In this document: positions 8,940-17,609 of the stretch, piece by piece
How positions within the stretch are numbered: position 1 is the stretch's first letter
How the letters are laid out: each line of letters starts with the position of its first letter
Assembly (NCBI GenBank): GCA_001798185.1
Contig: MGRM01000004.1
Span: forward strand, 1-56,263
Source of the DNA: Deltaproteobacteria bacterium RIFCSPHIGHO2_02_FULL_44_16
GTDB taxonomy: Bacteria > UBA10199 > 2-02-FULL-44-16
Length of the DNA: 56,263 nt
Direction: 5' to 3'
Translations under genes and position numbers: made by a program
Notes under the pieces: model-generated
Told to the model about the DNA's origin: nothing
Seen by the model: only the letters and a program-made list of their open reading frames with translations
The model's database searches: none

Positions 8940-9968
8940 TTACACGAAGAAAACTTTTACTCCTCCCTGAATAAGATGAGATCGCACACTCAGGGAATCT
9001 TCTTCAGAAGTTGGAGTCGTGTTTTCGGAAAAAGTATCGGCTAAAACAACATCCTCACTGCTTTGAAGATCAGATTGGTGTTTACGAAGTTTTCGATACC
9101 ACACAACAAAAGCCATCCATTCGATATCTCGAGGAAAAAATCGGGCCAAAGGAAGCAAATCTTCATAATCCAGCGCCGTAGCAGAAGAAGTTTTTTGATA
9201 TATTGCTGAAACTCTTGCATCGCTTTGAACTCTCAATGGAGATACGAGATAAAATCCATAAGCACTGGTAGCAGCGGTACTTGGAGTTTCAACAACATTC
9301 AAGGGAAGAGTCAGTGAAGAAAACACTATTGGAGACATATATTGTTGAGAGAAAATTGCAGAGGGGGAATGTGCTTCTGCAAAAAAAGAAGAAGCAGAAG
9401 TCGGTGAAAAAGATCGAGGTTGAAGCCCCTCTTGGAATTTTCTTTCAGGGGAAGAAGGAGATGAAAACGCTCCCTCTAAGATGACATGTCCTTTACGCGA
9501 AAGGGCATCAAGCTTTAAATAAATCGGCAACTCTTGAAGACCTGAAGAACTGGATTGAGGTTTTGGGAGGTCACCCACCACAAAACGAGCGAATGTCCGC
9601 ACAATATGGTCAAAGAAGGTCGAAGAAGGAGTTTCTAACCATGCATGATGCCCGGTCGGAGTGACTGAGGTTGCTCCGGAAGATGAAACGGGAAGAGATG
9701 CAGATTTTTGCGAAGAGATGGATTTTACTGGCGCTGCAATCGTGGAAGAAGTTTCAAGTGAATTTTGAACATCAGCTTTTGGCGGCTGTTTTTCGCGAAA
9801 AGAAGAAATACCAATAATGCGGCCTCTGTTTGTATCAAGAGTTTCTGGTTGAAGAAAAATCGGTTTTGCCTCGAAAAGCGATAGATCAAAATAAAAAGGA
9901 TCCAAGCTCTCAATGCCGAGATAGCCACCACCCCTTTTACTTTCATGTGGTACTAAATAAAGACTCAT
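8940..9968 (-). CDS. Unrecognised Ser/Thr/Pro-rich protein
   Basis: This 342-residue protein begins MSLYLVPHESKRGGGYLG and is dominated by low-complexity Ser/Thr/Ala/Pro segments between residues 70 and 250. The C-terminal part is more ordered (DIEWMAFVVWYRKLRKH). There is no recognisable domain, signal peptide or membrane span. An upstream in-frame ATG would add 15 hydrophobic residues, but the shorter start has GAG at a normal distance. It precedes the HExxH protein and may be co-transcribed with it. It is a candidate secreted or surface partner, but that is only a guess. Confidence 0.55.
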   Translation of the reverse strand: MSLYLVPHESKRGGGYLGIESLDPFYFDLSLFEAKPIFLQPETLDTNRGRIIGISSFREKQPPKADVQNSLETSSTIAAPVKSISSQKSASLPVSSSGATSVTPTGHHAWLETPSSTFFDHIVRTFARFVVGDLPKPQSSSSGLQELPIYLKLDALSRKGHVILEGAFSSPSSPERKFQEGLQPRSFSPTSASSFFAEAHSPSAIFSQQYMSPIVFSSLTLPLNVVETPSTAATSAYGFYLVSPLRVQSDARVSAIYQKTSSATALDYEDLLPLARFFPRDIEWMAFVVWYRKLRKHQSDLQSSEDVVLADTFSENTTPTSEEDSLSVRSHLIQGGVKVFFV

Positions 9969-10055
9969 AAAAATCTCATGGATGAACAAAGTGTGTACCA
10001 AGAATATCGGCAAACTGCAAAAAAGGTTTCGTCATAAAAAATATTGTAATATCAA

Positions 10056-10613
10056 CTAGTTATACTCTGAAAGAAAGGACTGGAGAGTTTTTTGAAATTC
10101 CTCTCCCCATATCACTTTTCCAACAAATTTTTTGGCGAGGAAGAAATCTTTATCAATCAGAAATGTTTCGGGCAGTTTAAAAACGTGGAAAACGTCATTG
10201 GAAACTTGAGCATGCGAATCCCACACCATTTCCACCGAAGAACTCTGAAGCACATCACGATACGATTCGAAATGTTTTAAAAAAGAGGAAATATCTTTTT
10301 TGGAAGCATCATTGGAAACAGCAATCAAAACAACCTCTCCATTAAAATGCCTCACCGCTTCTAAAAGCGCTGGAAATTCTTCAATACAGGGAGGACACCA
10401 GGTTGCCCAAAAATTTAAAAGAATGATTTTGCCGTGAAATGCCTCGAGCGAGAGCGATGAACCGTCAAGACGTTCAAAAACAACAGAAGGAGCTTTTTTT
10501 GGTTGCCATGATGATTCTTCAATGGTGTTCGTTTTTATATCGATGATACCGGCATAAAAAGCACCGAAACAAATAAGAAGAACAAAAAAGATCATGAGCA
10601 ATGTACGAATCAT
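10056..10613 (-). CDS. TlpA/ResA-like thioredoxin-fold protein
   Basis: This 185-residue membrane-anchored periplasmic thioredoxin-like protein has an N-terminal hydrophobic anchor (residues 1-22) and the TlpA/ResA active site NFWATWCPPCIEEFPALL (CxxC about residue 72). In System II cytochrome c maturation such proteins reduce the CxxCH cysteines of apocytochrome c. The ATG at 10613 follows GGTGGAGACAGT. It is the last gene of the resB-ccsA-tlpA cluster, separated from ccsA by a transposase-type palindrome at 10631-10663. Confidence 0.88.
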   Translation of the reverse strand: MIRTLLMIFFVLLICFGAFYAGIIDIKTNTIEESSWQPKKAPSVVFERLDGSSLSLEAFHGKIILLNFWATWCPPCIEEFPALLEAVRHFNGEVVLIAVSNDASKKDISSFLKHFESYRDVLQSSSVEMVWDSHAQVSNDVFHVFKLPETFLIDKDFFLAKKFVGKVIWGEEFQKTLQSFLSEYN

Positions 10614-10630
10614 ACTGTCTCCACCTTTCA

Positions 10631-10663
10631 TTTACCAATAACTGACTGTCAGTTATTGGTAAA
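10631..10663. repeat. RAYT-type palindrome providing the ccsA stop
   Basis: This is a perfect 16-bp inverted repeat (TTTACCAATAACTGAC with its complement) around one base. It contains the ccsA stop codon and lies ahead of tlpA. It belongs to the family of palindromes seen around the transposase gene at 31139-31804. Confidence 0.85.
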
Positions 10664-12487
10664 TCGTCGCCGACAAAGAATTGCATAGCATGTCGTTGCA
10701 AAAAAAAGCTCCACGCCACAAAAAAGCGCAAGGTTCAGTGCAATATGGTTTGTAAATCCATAAGAGTGTAATCCAACATTGAGCAAATTCACTCCAAACC
10801 ATGCAAGCGCAACAATGATATTTGTCAGCACCATTCCACATGCAAATCCCAAATCATGAAGACGTTTCGTAATACGACCATGCAATAACCACAGAAGCCA
10901 AAGTACAATTAAAAGTGCGCCATTTTCTTTTGGATCCCATCCCCAAAATCGTCCCCACGATTGATCAGCCCAAATCCCTCCGAGAATGGTTCCAAAAAGA
11001 GTGAAGAAGAGAGCCACGCCAGTGACTCCCACCATATTTCGTATTAATTCTTTCAATTTTTTCTGTTGAGAAGAAAAGAAAAGACGTTGAACAAGATAAA
11101 CATGTCCCATAATTCCAGCGACCAGCGAAGTTCCATATCCGATCGTAATCGTCACAACATGCGTTGCAAGCCAGAAATTCGTATTGAGCACAGCGACGAG
11201 CATTCCCATCGTATCTCCCTCATCAGCATATCCACGACTGATAAAAAGAAGAATGGTTCCCGAAAGCGTTCCGATGAGAAGACCGAGTCCATTTTTTCGA
11301 ATCACTTCGAGAATGAATCCAAAAACAACAATAATAAAAGCAACGAAGAGAATGGATTCATATAATGACGAGACCGGGGGTCTTTTTAAAATCACGATAC
11401 GCGTGACCAAACCAGCAATATGAGAAAGAGCTCCAAGAGAAAAAAGAATCATGCTCACGCGATAGAAGATTTGAGGAAACGTCATCCAACTGATCATCAA
11501 GAGAAGAAAGGCAACTCCGTAAAAGATTAAACTTTTCGAAAAAAGGTCAAGACGATTCAAAAGAGTTTCGAGTTCAAGACGAAATGAGGGAGCTCTCGAA
11601 TGAATATGTTGTATCGCCTCATTCCATTTTTGTTCGTCGTGCTGATAACTTGCGGAGAGTGCTTCCCACTTTTTCATGTACTGCGCACTTTGAGGTGATC
11701 CTCCTCCTGAAAGCATCGCCCCCCATGGTGAGAGCCATTCACCTTCACTCTCTTTCCATTGTGGAGGAAGAATACGTAAAAAAGAATTTTGTCCGTCGCG
11801 CTCAAGCCGAGTCATCGCATGGACCAGATGGAAAAGTTCCAATTCATCAGGATCAAATGCTTCTACTTTTTTCCCATCCAATGTCCCCATGAGTTTCATC
11901 ATCGCAGCGCGCGAGGTGACAAGCTGAAGATAGGTCATGTTTTCTGCATTCTCGAAATCAAGGAGCTTTCGAAGACGTGAAGAAGAAATACGAAACTGCG
12001 GTTCCAGAAAAGAAAAAGAACTGCCAAGATGATAAAGACGAAGTGTCTTCACATATAAGTCATATGACTGTTGTTGTTCAAGGCTTCGCCTTTCCTTGTC
12101 CATGCTTTCAATAGTTTCTAGTAATTGGACATTTTCGGAAAGTCCTTTGGCCACTTCAATGAGAGAATAAAGATGTTTTTTTCTCCATTCCAGTTTCAAC
12201 ATATCAACGACATCAGGATTGTGAATTCTCATCACGGAACGTTCAAAAGATCGCGCAGGGAGAAAGAGCAACTCACATAACCATTGCATCGCGTCCAGAT
12301 CAGATAACGACGCTCGTCCGGAAACATTTAAAAGCTCTGCGCGCGCAAAGGTATCAAAAGGTTTTACACGCCCTTCATGTAAAATGGGAAGAGCGCGAAG
12401 AGGAGAAACCTCGTAGCCTTGCGCAGAGACAAGAGTAATGTTCGTAAAGAAAAAAAGAACTGTGCAAAGAAGACGAATATAAAACAT
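10649..12487 (-). CDS. ccsA: Cytochrome c biogenesis protein CcsA/ResC (long form)
   Basis: This 612-residue membrane protein of System II cytochrome c maturation has a signal peptide (residues 1-22, ending SAQ), about 300 residues of periplasmic domain, and then a multi-span C-terminal half. The latter carries the heme-handling WWD signature WADQSWGRFWGWDPKENGAL. With ResB it exports heme and ligates it to apocytochrome. The ATG shares its A with the resB stop (TGATG) and has AGAGGAG upstream inside resB, so the two are translationally coupled. The last residues FTNN come from a palindromic repeat. Confidence 0.93.
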   Translation of the reverse strand: MFYIRLLCTVLFFFTNITLVSAQGYEVSPLRALPILHEGRVKPFDTFARAELLNVSGRASLSDLDAMQWLCELLFLPARSFERSVMRIHNPDVVDMLKLEWRKKHLYSLIEVAKGLSENVQLLETIESMDKERRSLEQQQSYDLYVKTLRLYHLGSSFSFLEPQFRISSSRLRKLLDFENAENMTYLQLVTSRAAMMKLMGTLDGKKVEAFDPDELELFHLVHAMTRLERDGQNSFLRILPPQWKESEGEWLSPWGAMLSGGGSPQSAQYMKKWEALSASYQHDEQKWNEAIQHIHSRAPSFRLELETLLNRLDLFSKSLIFYGVAFLLLMISWMTFPQIFYRVSMILFSLGALSHIAGLVTRIVILKRPPVSSLYESILFVAFIIVVFGFILEVIRKNGLGLLIGTLSGTILLFISRGYADEGDTMGMLVAVLNTNFWLATHVVTITIGYGTSLVAGIMGHVYLVQRLFFSSQQKKLKELIRNMVGVTGVALFFTLFGTILGGIWADQSWGRFWGWDPKENGALLIVLWLLWLLHGRITKRLHDLGFACGMVLTNIIVALAWFGVNLLNVGLHSYGFTNHIALNLALFCGVELFFATTCYAILCRRRFTNN

Positions 12488-13590
12488 CACGCTCTCCTCT
12501 TTCGAATGAGATTGGGAACAGAAGAGAAAAGGTGGAGGAGTAATCCCGCACACATAACAATACTGGAGAGATAGGGAAAAAGACGACCGGTATTCCGAAC
12601 AACCGCAAAGACGCTTGTTTCTTGATCGAGCCCCTCAATAAAAGAGGCTTGATAAAGCGTATATCCTTTATAACGAAGGGGCCGATTCATTTCAATAACC
12701 CGAGATTCTCTGAGCTCACCGTCAAGAAGAAAAACTTGCGAACGATAACTTTTCGCCATGTCCGTTCCTGCATGCATCTTTTTTTCGAAATCGAGAAGCT
12801 CAATTGAAAAAGGAAGCTGACGCTCTTTTCGTCTGATGCTGAGAATATATTTTTTTTCATTCACTTCAAGGGTCTGCTCGATAGGCATCGACTCCATCAC
12901 GGCATAGATCCCTTCATTTTCTTTTTTGATCCCCTCGACACGGAGAGAGAGACAGGCACGATTTTTGGTGTCTTCTTTTTCAAGAGGAAGAGATTGAAGT
13001 TCAAAGATTTTTGCAAAGCCGTGATATTCTTGATTCGTCAGCGTGGATCGTTGCACGATGTGACAATTTCGGTAAAAATTCGCTATGGTCATTTTGACGG
13101 GAAGGTCAAAAAATGGAAGCCGTTCTCCTGAAGAGAGTTTTTTTTCTGGAAAAAGAAAATGGGTTTCATGTTGTTGATCCATCACCGAAAATTCTAATTC
13201 ATGATAATCAGAATACAGATGTGATTTTTCTCCCTCAGCAAGGACGAGCGCTCCTTCAACGTTCATCACCGCCGTCAGAAATCCGCCAAAAAGAAGCATC
13301 AGCGCACCGACATGAATCACGTTGATTCCAAAACGACTCTTCGTCCATGGGCTTTTAAAAATCAGTTTTGCAAATAGGTTTAAAAAAATGATCCCCAGCG
13401 TCATGTAACCACCAGGCAATGGAATTGGACCTACGAAAAATAAGAACGAGGAAAAAAAAGTCTGTTGCGACTGATAGAGTCCTACAGAGCGCTGAGCAAT
13501 GGTACCACTGACCAGCAAAACCATGAGCCAGAGAAGCGCATAGAAAAAAATGTGGGCGCTGGAGATAAAATGGATAAACCTACGTCTCAC
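12487..13590 (-). CDS. resB: ResB/Ccs1-like cytochrome c biogenesis protein
   Basis: This 367-residue partner of CcsA in System II has N-terminal membrane spans (about residues 5-30, 50-75, 90-110), a large periplasmic domain and a final span near the C-terminus (YLSSIVMCAGLLLHLF), the ResB layout. The GTG at 13590 is chosen because it follows AGAGG at 7 nt; upstream in-frame codons read into the tRNA gene. Its stop overlaps the ccsA start. The first 12 nt of leader adjoin the tRNA-Ile 3' end, so the tRNA and this operon may share transcription. Confidence 0.87.
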   Translation of the reverse strand: MRRRFIHFISSAHIFFYALLWLMVLLVSGTIAQRSVGLYQSQQTFFSSFLFFVGPIPLPGGYMTLGIIFLNLFAKLIFKSPWTKSRFGINVIHVGALMLLFGGFLTAVMNVEGALVLAEGEKSHLYSDYHELEFSVMDQQHETHFLFPEKKLSSGERLPFFDLPVKMTIANFYRNCHIVQRSTLTNQEYHGFAKIFELQSLPLEKEDTKNRACLSLRVEGIKKENEGIYAVMESMPIEQTLEVNEKKYILSIRRKERQLPFSIELLDFEKKMHAGTDMAKSYRSQVFLLDGELRESRVIEMNRPLRYKGYTLYQASFIEGLDQETSVFAVVRNTGRLFPYLSSIVMCAGLLLHLFSSVPNLIRKRRA

Positions 13591-13601
13591 AAGAAAACCT
13601 C

Positions 13602-13678
13602 TGGTGGGCCCTGCAGGACTTGAACCTGCGACCAATCGATTATGAGTCGACTGCTCTGACCAGCTGAGCTAAGGGCCC
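13602..13678 (-). tRNA. tRNA-Ile2 (anticodon CAU, lysidine type)
   Basis: This is a 77-nt cloverleaf with CCA encoded: acceptor GGGCCCT/AGGGCCC, D-stem GCTC/GAGC, anticodon loop CTCATAA, T-loop GGTTCAAGTCC. The anticodon is CAT. The anticodon arm and body (CGACTCATAATCG, TTAGCTCAG) match the minor isoleucine tRNA read after lysidine modification better than elongator tRNA-Met. The 5' half overlaps the end of the GIY-YIG gene, whose TAA stop is formed by the anticodon loop. Confidence 0.88.
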
Positions 13679-13927
13679 CGAAGGCTGCTTCATCCATAAA
13701 AAAGCAGCATCACGTTTCTTCAATGATTTTACGTAGCACTCAACCTGCAACGCATTTTGCTTGGATTCGCACATGACCGTTAATGTTATCTGCCAAGGTC
13801 GCCACTTTTTCGTTGATGGGACCTGTCCTTCATTATGGCGCCGTAATCTTTGTTCGAGATTCGCTGTATGACCAATATATCGGCGACCTGATGTCTCGCT
13901 TGAAAGAATATATACGTAGTGTTTCAT
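13640..13927 (-). CDS. GIY-YIG nuclease overlapping a tRNA gene
   Basis: This is a compact 95-residue GIY-YIG endonuclease domain: HYVYILSS...GRRYIGHT (the GIY and YIG elements), then NLEQRLRRHN with the catalytic Arg, and the conserved Glu in QVECYVKSLK. The last 13 residues (PLAQLVRAVDS and neighbours) are simply the tRNA 5' half read in frame, and the stop is in the anticodon loop. Upstream lies a partial copy of the same tRNA, so the gene is flanked by tRNA repeats like an inserted element. The ribosome site GAGGAG lies in that tRNA remnant. Confidence 0.85.
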   Translation of the reverse strand: MKHYVYILSSETSGRRYIGHTANLEQRLRRHNEGQVPSTKKWRPWQITLTVMCESKQNALQVECYVKSLKKRDAAFLWMKQPSGPLAQLVRAVDS

Positions 13928-13929
13928 TT

Positions 13930-14078
13930 GTCGACTGCTCCTCAATTGCTCTGACCAGTCCCGATTCGGCATGATTTTTGAGGAGCAAAAATCATTCGCC
14001 GAATCGAGGATCCTCGACGCCACAAATAATTTTCACAATGTGAAAATTATGCGGACGTCGGGACTGAGCTAAGGGCCC
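13930..14078 (-). pseudogene. Broken copy of the tRNA-Ile2 5' half
   Basis: On the minus strand the first 33 nt of the tRNA recur in three blocks: GGGCCCTTAGCTCAG (14064-14078), CTGGTCAGAGC (13948-13958) and AGCAGTCGAC (13930-13939). Between the first two blocks a 105-bp palindromic element is inserted, and between the second and third there are 8 extra nt. Homology stops exactly after the C preceding the universally conserved T of the anticodon loop. The 3' half is missing, so this copy cannot make a tRNA. Confidence 0.82.
13959..14063. repeat. 105-bp palindromic insertion inside the tRNA remnant
   Basis: The insertion is delimited by tRNA sequence on both sides and begins TCCCGA and ends TCGGGA. 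Inside are three hairpins in a row: GATTCGGC-ATGATTTTTG with its complement, the small palindrome GAGGATCCTC, and ATAATTTTCACA with its complement. It sits at the centre of AGCT in the D-loop. No open reading frame. It looks like a miniature palindromic mobile element. Confidence 0.75.
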
Positions 14079-14163
14079 TATTCGGTATTGAATAGGGTCC
14101 CGATTATCATGTGTTGTATTGAGAGATCAACGGATTAAAAGAAGTAGAAAAAAACACTTCTTC

Positions 14164-15588
14164 TTATGGTCGATAGCCCGTGTTCTGGATGCGTAGCGTT
14201 TTTGAAAAACTGACCGTAGCGCCTGCGGCATCCGTCACCCGAACCATAATCTGGTAATCGCCAACACTTGCAAAACCGCGATTATGGGCAAATGTTCCAT
14301 CTGTTGCCCCGGCCTGAAATGCGCCGCTTCCGATTTGCCATTGATAACTGTATGGAGACTGTCCTCCCGAAACAGTCGCCTGCAATTGAGGATTGACATC
14401 GTTCGCTGTCATATATCCAAGCTCAATAATATATGCCGGATTTCCCGTTCCATCTCCCGTAAGTTCCGGGTACCTTCCTTCCTGACCCACAAGCGAGGCA
14501 ATAGTAAAATCTCCCTGAAGTGTTGTCTGCACTACAATCGGCGCAGGGGCCGTCGGAGCAACAACGGCCTCAGCCGCCGGAGTGATCTGAGTCAGATCGG
14601 GCATGCTGATTTGGAATGTCACTGTCTTTGTTCCCACTTCCCAGCCATTCTGATTAAACAGACGAAGGGTCACTTGTGCTGTCTCCGTGGACCCTTGAGG
14701 AATCACAGGATCGAATCCTGCCGATGGAAAATCGCGTCCCCGATATGATTTGATTGCAGCAATAAAATTCGTATCAGCATGCAAGGTATCATTGATGCTT
14801 TTATCTCCTGCTGTAAAAGGAAGATCCACATTCTCCAGCACCCAGTCATATCTGCAAGAAGTGCAATTGCTTTGATCAGAACAATCTATGCAAATACTTT
14901 TGTTTCGAAGTACAAGATGATCACCTGTCATAAACGCATTTCCCGTTCGTTGCAGAAAATCAGAAGCATTGCTTTGATAATAACCAATATCAAAATCGGC
15001 GAGATCTCTTTTCGTTTCCGACGGTGCAGAAGGGGAAGATGAATTTATATAGGTGACATAAGTTTGTGAGCTATTTTTCATTCTTCCGATAACAGACGAA
15101 TCATTGGAAAAAATTTCAACACTTACCGTGAAAGCTCCTTCTGTGGCAGGAGCTTTGCAAACAATAATGCGCCCTCGCTCCTGTTGATCTTCAGCGCCAG
15201 AATTATCCCTCGGAAAACTACAATTTTCATATTTATTCACATTAAATGAAGAAACTTGAGAAATTTGATGTGTATTCACATCGAGAATAGGAATAAATGA
15301 AGTGCTAAAATCAGCTGCGTTTGCATCATCAACATTAACATCCCATTTATAACCAGTAATCGTGTGATCTGGAATCATGCTGCGAACTTCAAAAACAATA
15401 TTCTTCCCAGTTTCGTAGGGTCCATTCACATTATTTTTATCTTCTTCAGAAGACGTCAAAATCAATGCGCTCCCATCAGCGCCTGGTTGCGTACACCCAA
15501 GCATCATAAAATTGGCGAACAGGACCATAAAGAGAAGAGGGATCACCAGAATGCCAATCACGCGAAAAAAGAATCGAGAGGTCATCAT
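14164..15588 (-). CDS. Lipoprotein with C-terminal PKD-like domain
   Basis: This 474-residue exported protein has an N-terminal hydrophobic stretch ending in FMMLGC, a plausible lipobox with Cys32. The middle holds a disulfide-type cluster (CIDCSDQSNCTSC), and the C-terminal 90 residues (TVSGGQSPYSYQWQIGSG...VRVTDAAGATVSF) have the PKD/Ig-like repeat pattern. It is probably anchored to a membrane with an extracytoplasmic binding role. The ATG follows AAGGAGTTTTT. It overlaps the stop of a small membrane protein gene by 4 nt (ATGA). Confidence 0.78.
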   Translation of the reverse strand: MMTSRFFFRVIGILVIPLLFMVLFANFMMLGCTQPGADGSALILTSSEEDKNNVNGPYETGKNIVFEVRSMIPDHTITGYKWDVNVDDANAADFSTSFIPILDVNTHQISQVSSFNVNKYENCSFPRDNSGAEDQQERGRIIVCKAPATEGAFTVSVEIFSNDSSVIGRMKNSSQTYVTYINSSSPSAPSETKRDLADFDIGYYQSNASDFLQRTGNAFMTGDHLVLRNKSICIDCSDQSNCTSCRYDWVLENVDLPFTAGDKSINDTLHADTNFIAAIKSYRGRDFPSAGFDPVIPQGSTETAQVTLRLFNQNGWEVGTKTVTFQISMPDLTQITPAAEAVVAPTAPAPIVVQTTLQGDFTIASLVGQEGRYPELTGDGTGNPAYIIELGYMTANDVNPQLQATVSGGQSPYSYQWQIGSGAFQAGATDGTFAHNRGFASVGDYQIMVRVTDAAGATVSFSKTLRIQNTGYRP

Positions 15589-15785
15589 AAAAACTCCTTC
15601 CTGAAAGAAAGAGACTGCAAGAGTGAAGCCAAGATGAAGAGCAGTGAACCAATTGAAATATAAAATGTTTTTTTAAGATCCCAAAAGAAAGGGATTCTCA
15701 AAAAGAGAAAGAGAATCAAAAAATTGACGCTATTGATAACGACTTCGATGAAAAAAAGATTTTTTGAGGGGAAAGATTCCTTCAT
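15585..15785 (-). CDS. Small predicted membrane protein
   Basis: This is a 66-residue frame starting MKESFPSKNLF, with two hydrophobic spans (INSVNFLILFLFLRIPFF and YISIGSLLFILASLLQSL). It overlaps the end of the UPF0316 gene by 56 nt, and its TGA overlaps the ATG of the lipoprotein gene, a coupling that supports translation. I do not recognise a family, and a random frame is possible because the overlap with the upstream gene is long. Confidence 0.4.
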   Translation of the reverse strand: MKESFPSKNLFFIEVVINSVNFLILFLFLRIPFFWDLKKTFYISIGSLLFILASLLQSLSFRKEFL

Positions 15786-16302
15786 TCGCCGCGCGCACAT
15801 CTTCCACGGAATAAAAAGCTTTGGGATGATGATGATGAATCAATGCAACGACATCGGGTAAAGCTTTCCGCTTCACAACGGTCAATGTAATGTACACAGG
15901 GCCACTCATTCCTTGCGCCCCAATTTTCGTCACTCCATATCCTCTCGTTTTAAAAGCTGCGCACAGTTCTGTTGCATCTTTTTGCGTAATGATACGAATA
16001 ACGATTTTTCCAACAGCAAGTTTTTCTTCAATCCAACTTCCCACAAAATTCCCCATCGCAAAACCACCGGCATACGCAATATAATTAAAAATATTCGTGA
16101 GATTTTGCATCACCTGTCCAAGCGCGACAAGCCAAATGAGAATTTCAAAAAATCCGAGAACAGCCGCGAGATGTTTCATGCCACGCGAAAGGAAAAGAAT
16201 ACGAAGGGTCGCCATGGTCATATCGCTCATGCGAGCAAGAAAAATAAGTGCGGGAAGAATCCCAAATTGAAAAAGATCGCCGGCGATAAAAGCTTCCATC
16301 AT
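15730..16302 (-). CDS. UPF0316 / DUF2179 membrane protein
   Basis: This 190-residue protein has three N-terminal membrane spans (about residues 10-28, 40-62, 65-85) and a C-terminal soluble ferredoxin-like domain of the DUF2179 type (KDATELCAAFKTRGYGVTKIGAQG...VLTVVKRK; FYSVEDVRAANEG). The family is widespread and its function is unknown. The ATG-ATG start follows AAAGGGGTGAC. It lies 17 nt downstream of the kinase gene on the same strand, within a run of closely spaced genes. Confidence 0.85.
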   Translation of the reverse strand: MMEAFIAGDLFQFGILPALIFLARMSDMTMATLRILFLSRGMKHLAAVLGFFEILIWLVALGQVMQNLTNIFNYIAYAGGFAMGNFVGSWIEEKLAVGKIVIRIITQKDATELCAAFKTRGYGVTKIGAQGMSGPVYITLTVVKRKALPDVVALIHHHHPKAFYSVEDVRAANEGIFPLKKSFFHRSRYQ

Positions 16303-16319
16303 GTCACCCCTTTATCACA

Positions 16320-17609
16320 TTAATAATCAACTGCGCGCTGATCTGCAGCCAGAAGATGCTGAGCAAGATTTTTTGCAAAGCTTCTGTAGAGCTTCACCTG
16401 TGTTTCAAGAGGAAGAATATCGATTTTTTTTGGATTGAGCTTGAGAAGTTGGCATTCGGTACGCGCTGAAACGGTTGCGGTTCGTTCCGAACCGAGGAGA
16501 AATGAAATTTCACCGAAACATTGCCCTCGTCCCATTTGACCAAGTCTCTTTCTTTCCTTCTGCGCTTCGCACCCTCCGGAAATGATGACAAAGAAACTCA
16601 CATCTTGCTCTGTTTGCGCCACAATCATTTCTCCTGCACTGTATTTCATCCACGTACCGATTTGAAGAATGTTGGACATCTCTTCATCGCTAAAATCGGC
16701 AAAAAAGGAGAGCGGCTTGAGCATCTTTATTTTTTCGACGAGATCAGGAGCCAATGTTTTTCCACCATCCTTTAACACTGCCTCAAGGTCTCGCGCAAAC
16801 GAAAGCGCATCAGGATAACGATCGTGTGGTTTTTTTTCAAGCGCGCGATCAATAACGCGACTTAAGGATTCCGGAATTTCAGCATTTATTTTTTGAATCG
16901 GCACATGTTCTTCTTCCTGAATCATGTGCTCCAGATCTTTCTCTTTTTTGGAGAAGAAAGGTTTTTGCATGGCCAGAATTTCATAGAGGACCACGCCTAA
17001 AGAATAGAGATCACTTTGAACCGTCGGCGTTTCACGTCGTAACTGTTCCGGCGCCATGTACGACGGGGTACCGGCAAAGGGGAGCTTCGACTCTTCAACA
17101 GCATCCATATAGGCAAGTCCAAAATCGGCAATTTTGATTTCACCTTTATTGCCGAGCATAATATTGGTGGATTTGATATCTCGATGCACCACACCTCGCT
17201 GATGTGCGTAGTCGAGACCGTGACAAACTTTGATCACCGTATCGATAGCGTCTGCAGTCGAAAGTTTTTGTTCAGGATGACAATGATATTTTAAATTTCT
17301 GCCATTCATAAATTCCATTGCTATGTAGTAGTAAGGCTCTTGAATGCCGACATCGAAAATGGTCACGATATTGGGATGAAGAAGTTTCCCGGCAGCTTCA
17401 GCTTCGATAAAAAGTTTTCGTAAAAAGGATTGCTGACTTGAGCGATCATCCGCAACATCTTCGAGCGAACTCACTTTCACCGCAAGCTCACGTCCAATAT
17501 AAGGATCCACTGCTCGGTAGACAACCGCAAATCCACCTACTCCCACTTGTTCGATTAATTTATAACGACCGACATAATCGATATCGAGAAGATCACGAAT
17601 CGGACTCAT
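16320..17609 (-). CDS. Ser/Thr protein kinase with C-terminal cyclic-nucleotide-binding domain
   Basis: This 429-residue soluble Hanks-type kinase has the P-loop GVGGFAVVYRA, catalytic Lys in LAVKVSS, HRDIKSTN catalytic loop, DFGLAY, and APEQL in the activation segment (kinase about residues 14-275). The C-terminus (about 300-420) is a CRP/CAP-type cNMP-binding domain (FFADFSDEEM..., GQCFGEISFLLGSERTATVSA). No membrane span separates them, so a cytoplasmic kinase gated by a cyclic nucleotide is a reasonable inference. Its ATG overlaps the upstream phosphatase-like gene by 4 nt. Confidence 0.92.
   Translation of the reverse strand: MSPIRDLLDIDYVGRYKLIEQVGVGGFAVVYRAVDPYIGRELAVKVSSLEDVADDRSSQQSFLRKLFIEAEAAGKLLHPNIVTIFDVGIQEPYYYIAMEFMNGRNLKYHCHPEQKLSTADAIDTVIKVCHGLDYAHQRGVVHRDIKSTNIMLGNKGEIKIADFGLAYMDAVEESKLPFAGTPSYMAPEQLRRETPTVQSDLYSLGVVLYEILAMQKPFFSKKEKDLEHMIQEEEHVPIQKINAEIPESLSRVIDRALEKKPHDRYPDALSFARDLEAVLKDGGKTLAPDLVEKIKMLKPLSFFADFSDEEMSNILQIGTWMKYSAGEMIVAQTEQDVSFFVIISGGCEAQKERKRLGQMGRGQCFGEISFLLGSERTATVSARTECQLLKLNPKKIDILPLETQVKLYRSFAKNLAQHLLAADQRAVDY

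Noticed and set aside
13591-13635. N-terminal extension of ResB into MVAGSSPAGPT
   Set aside because: These residues are the tRNA-Ile2 3' half in translation; a GTG with a good ribosome site follows the tRNA.
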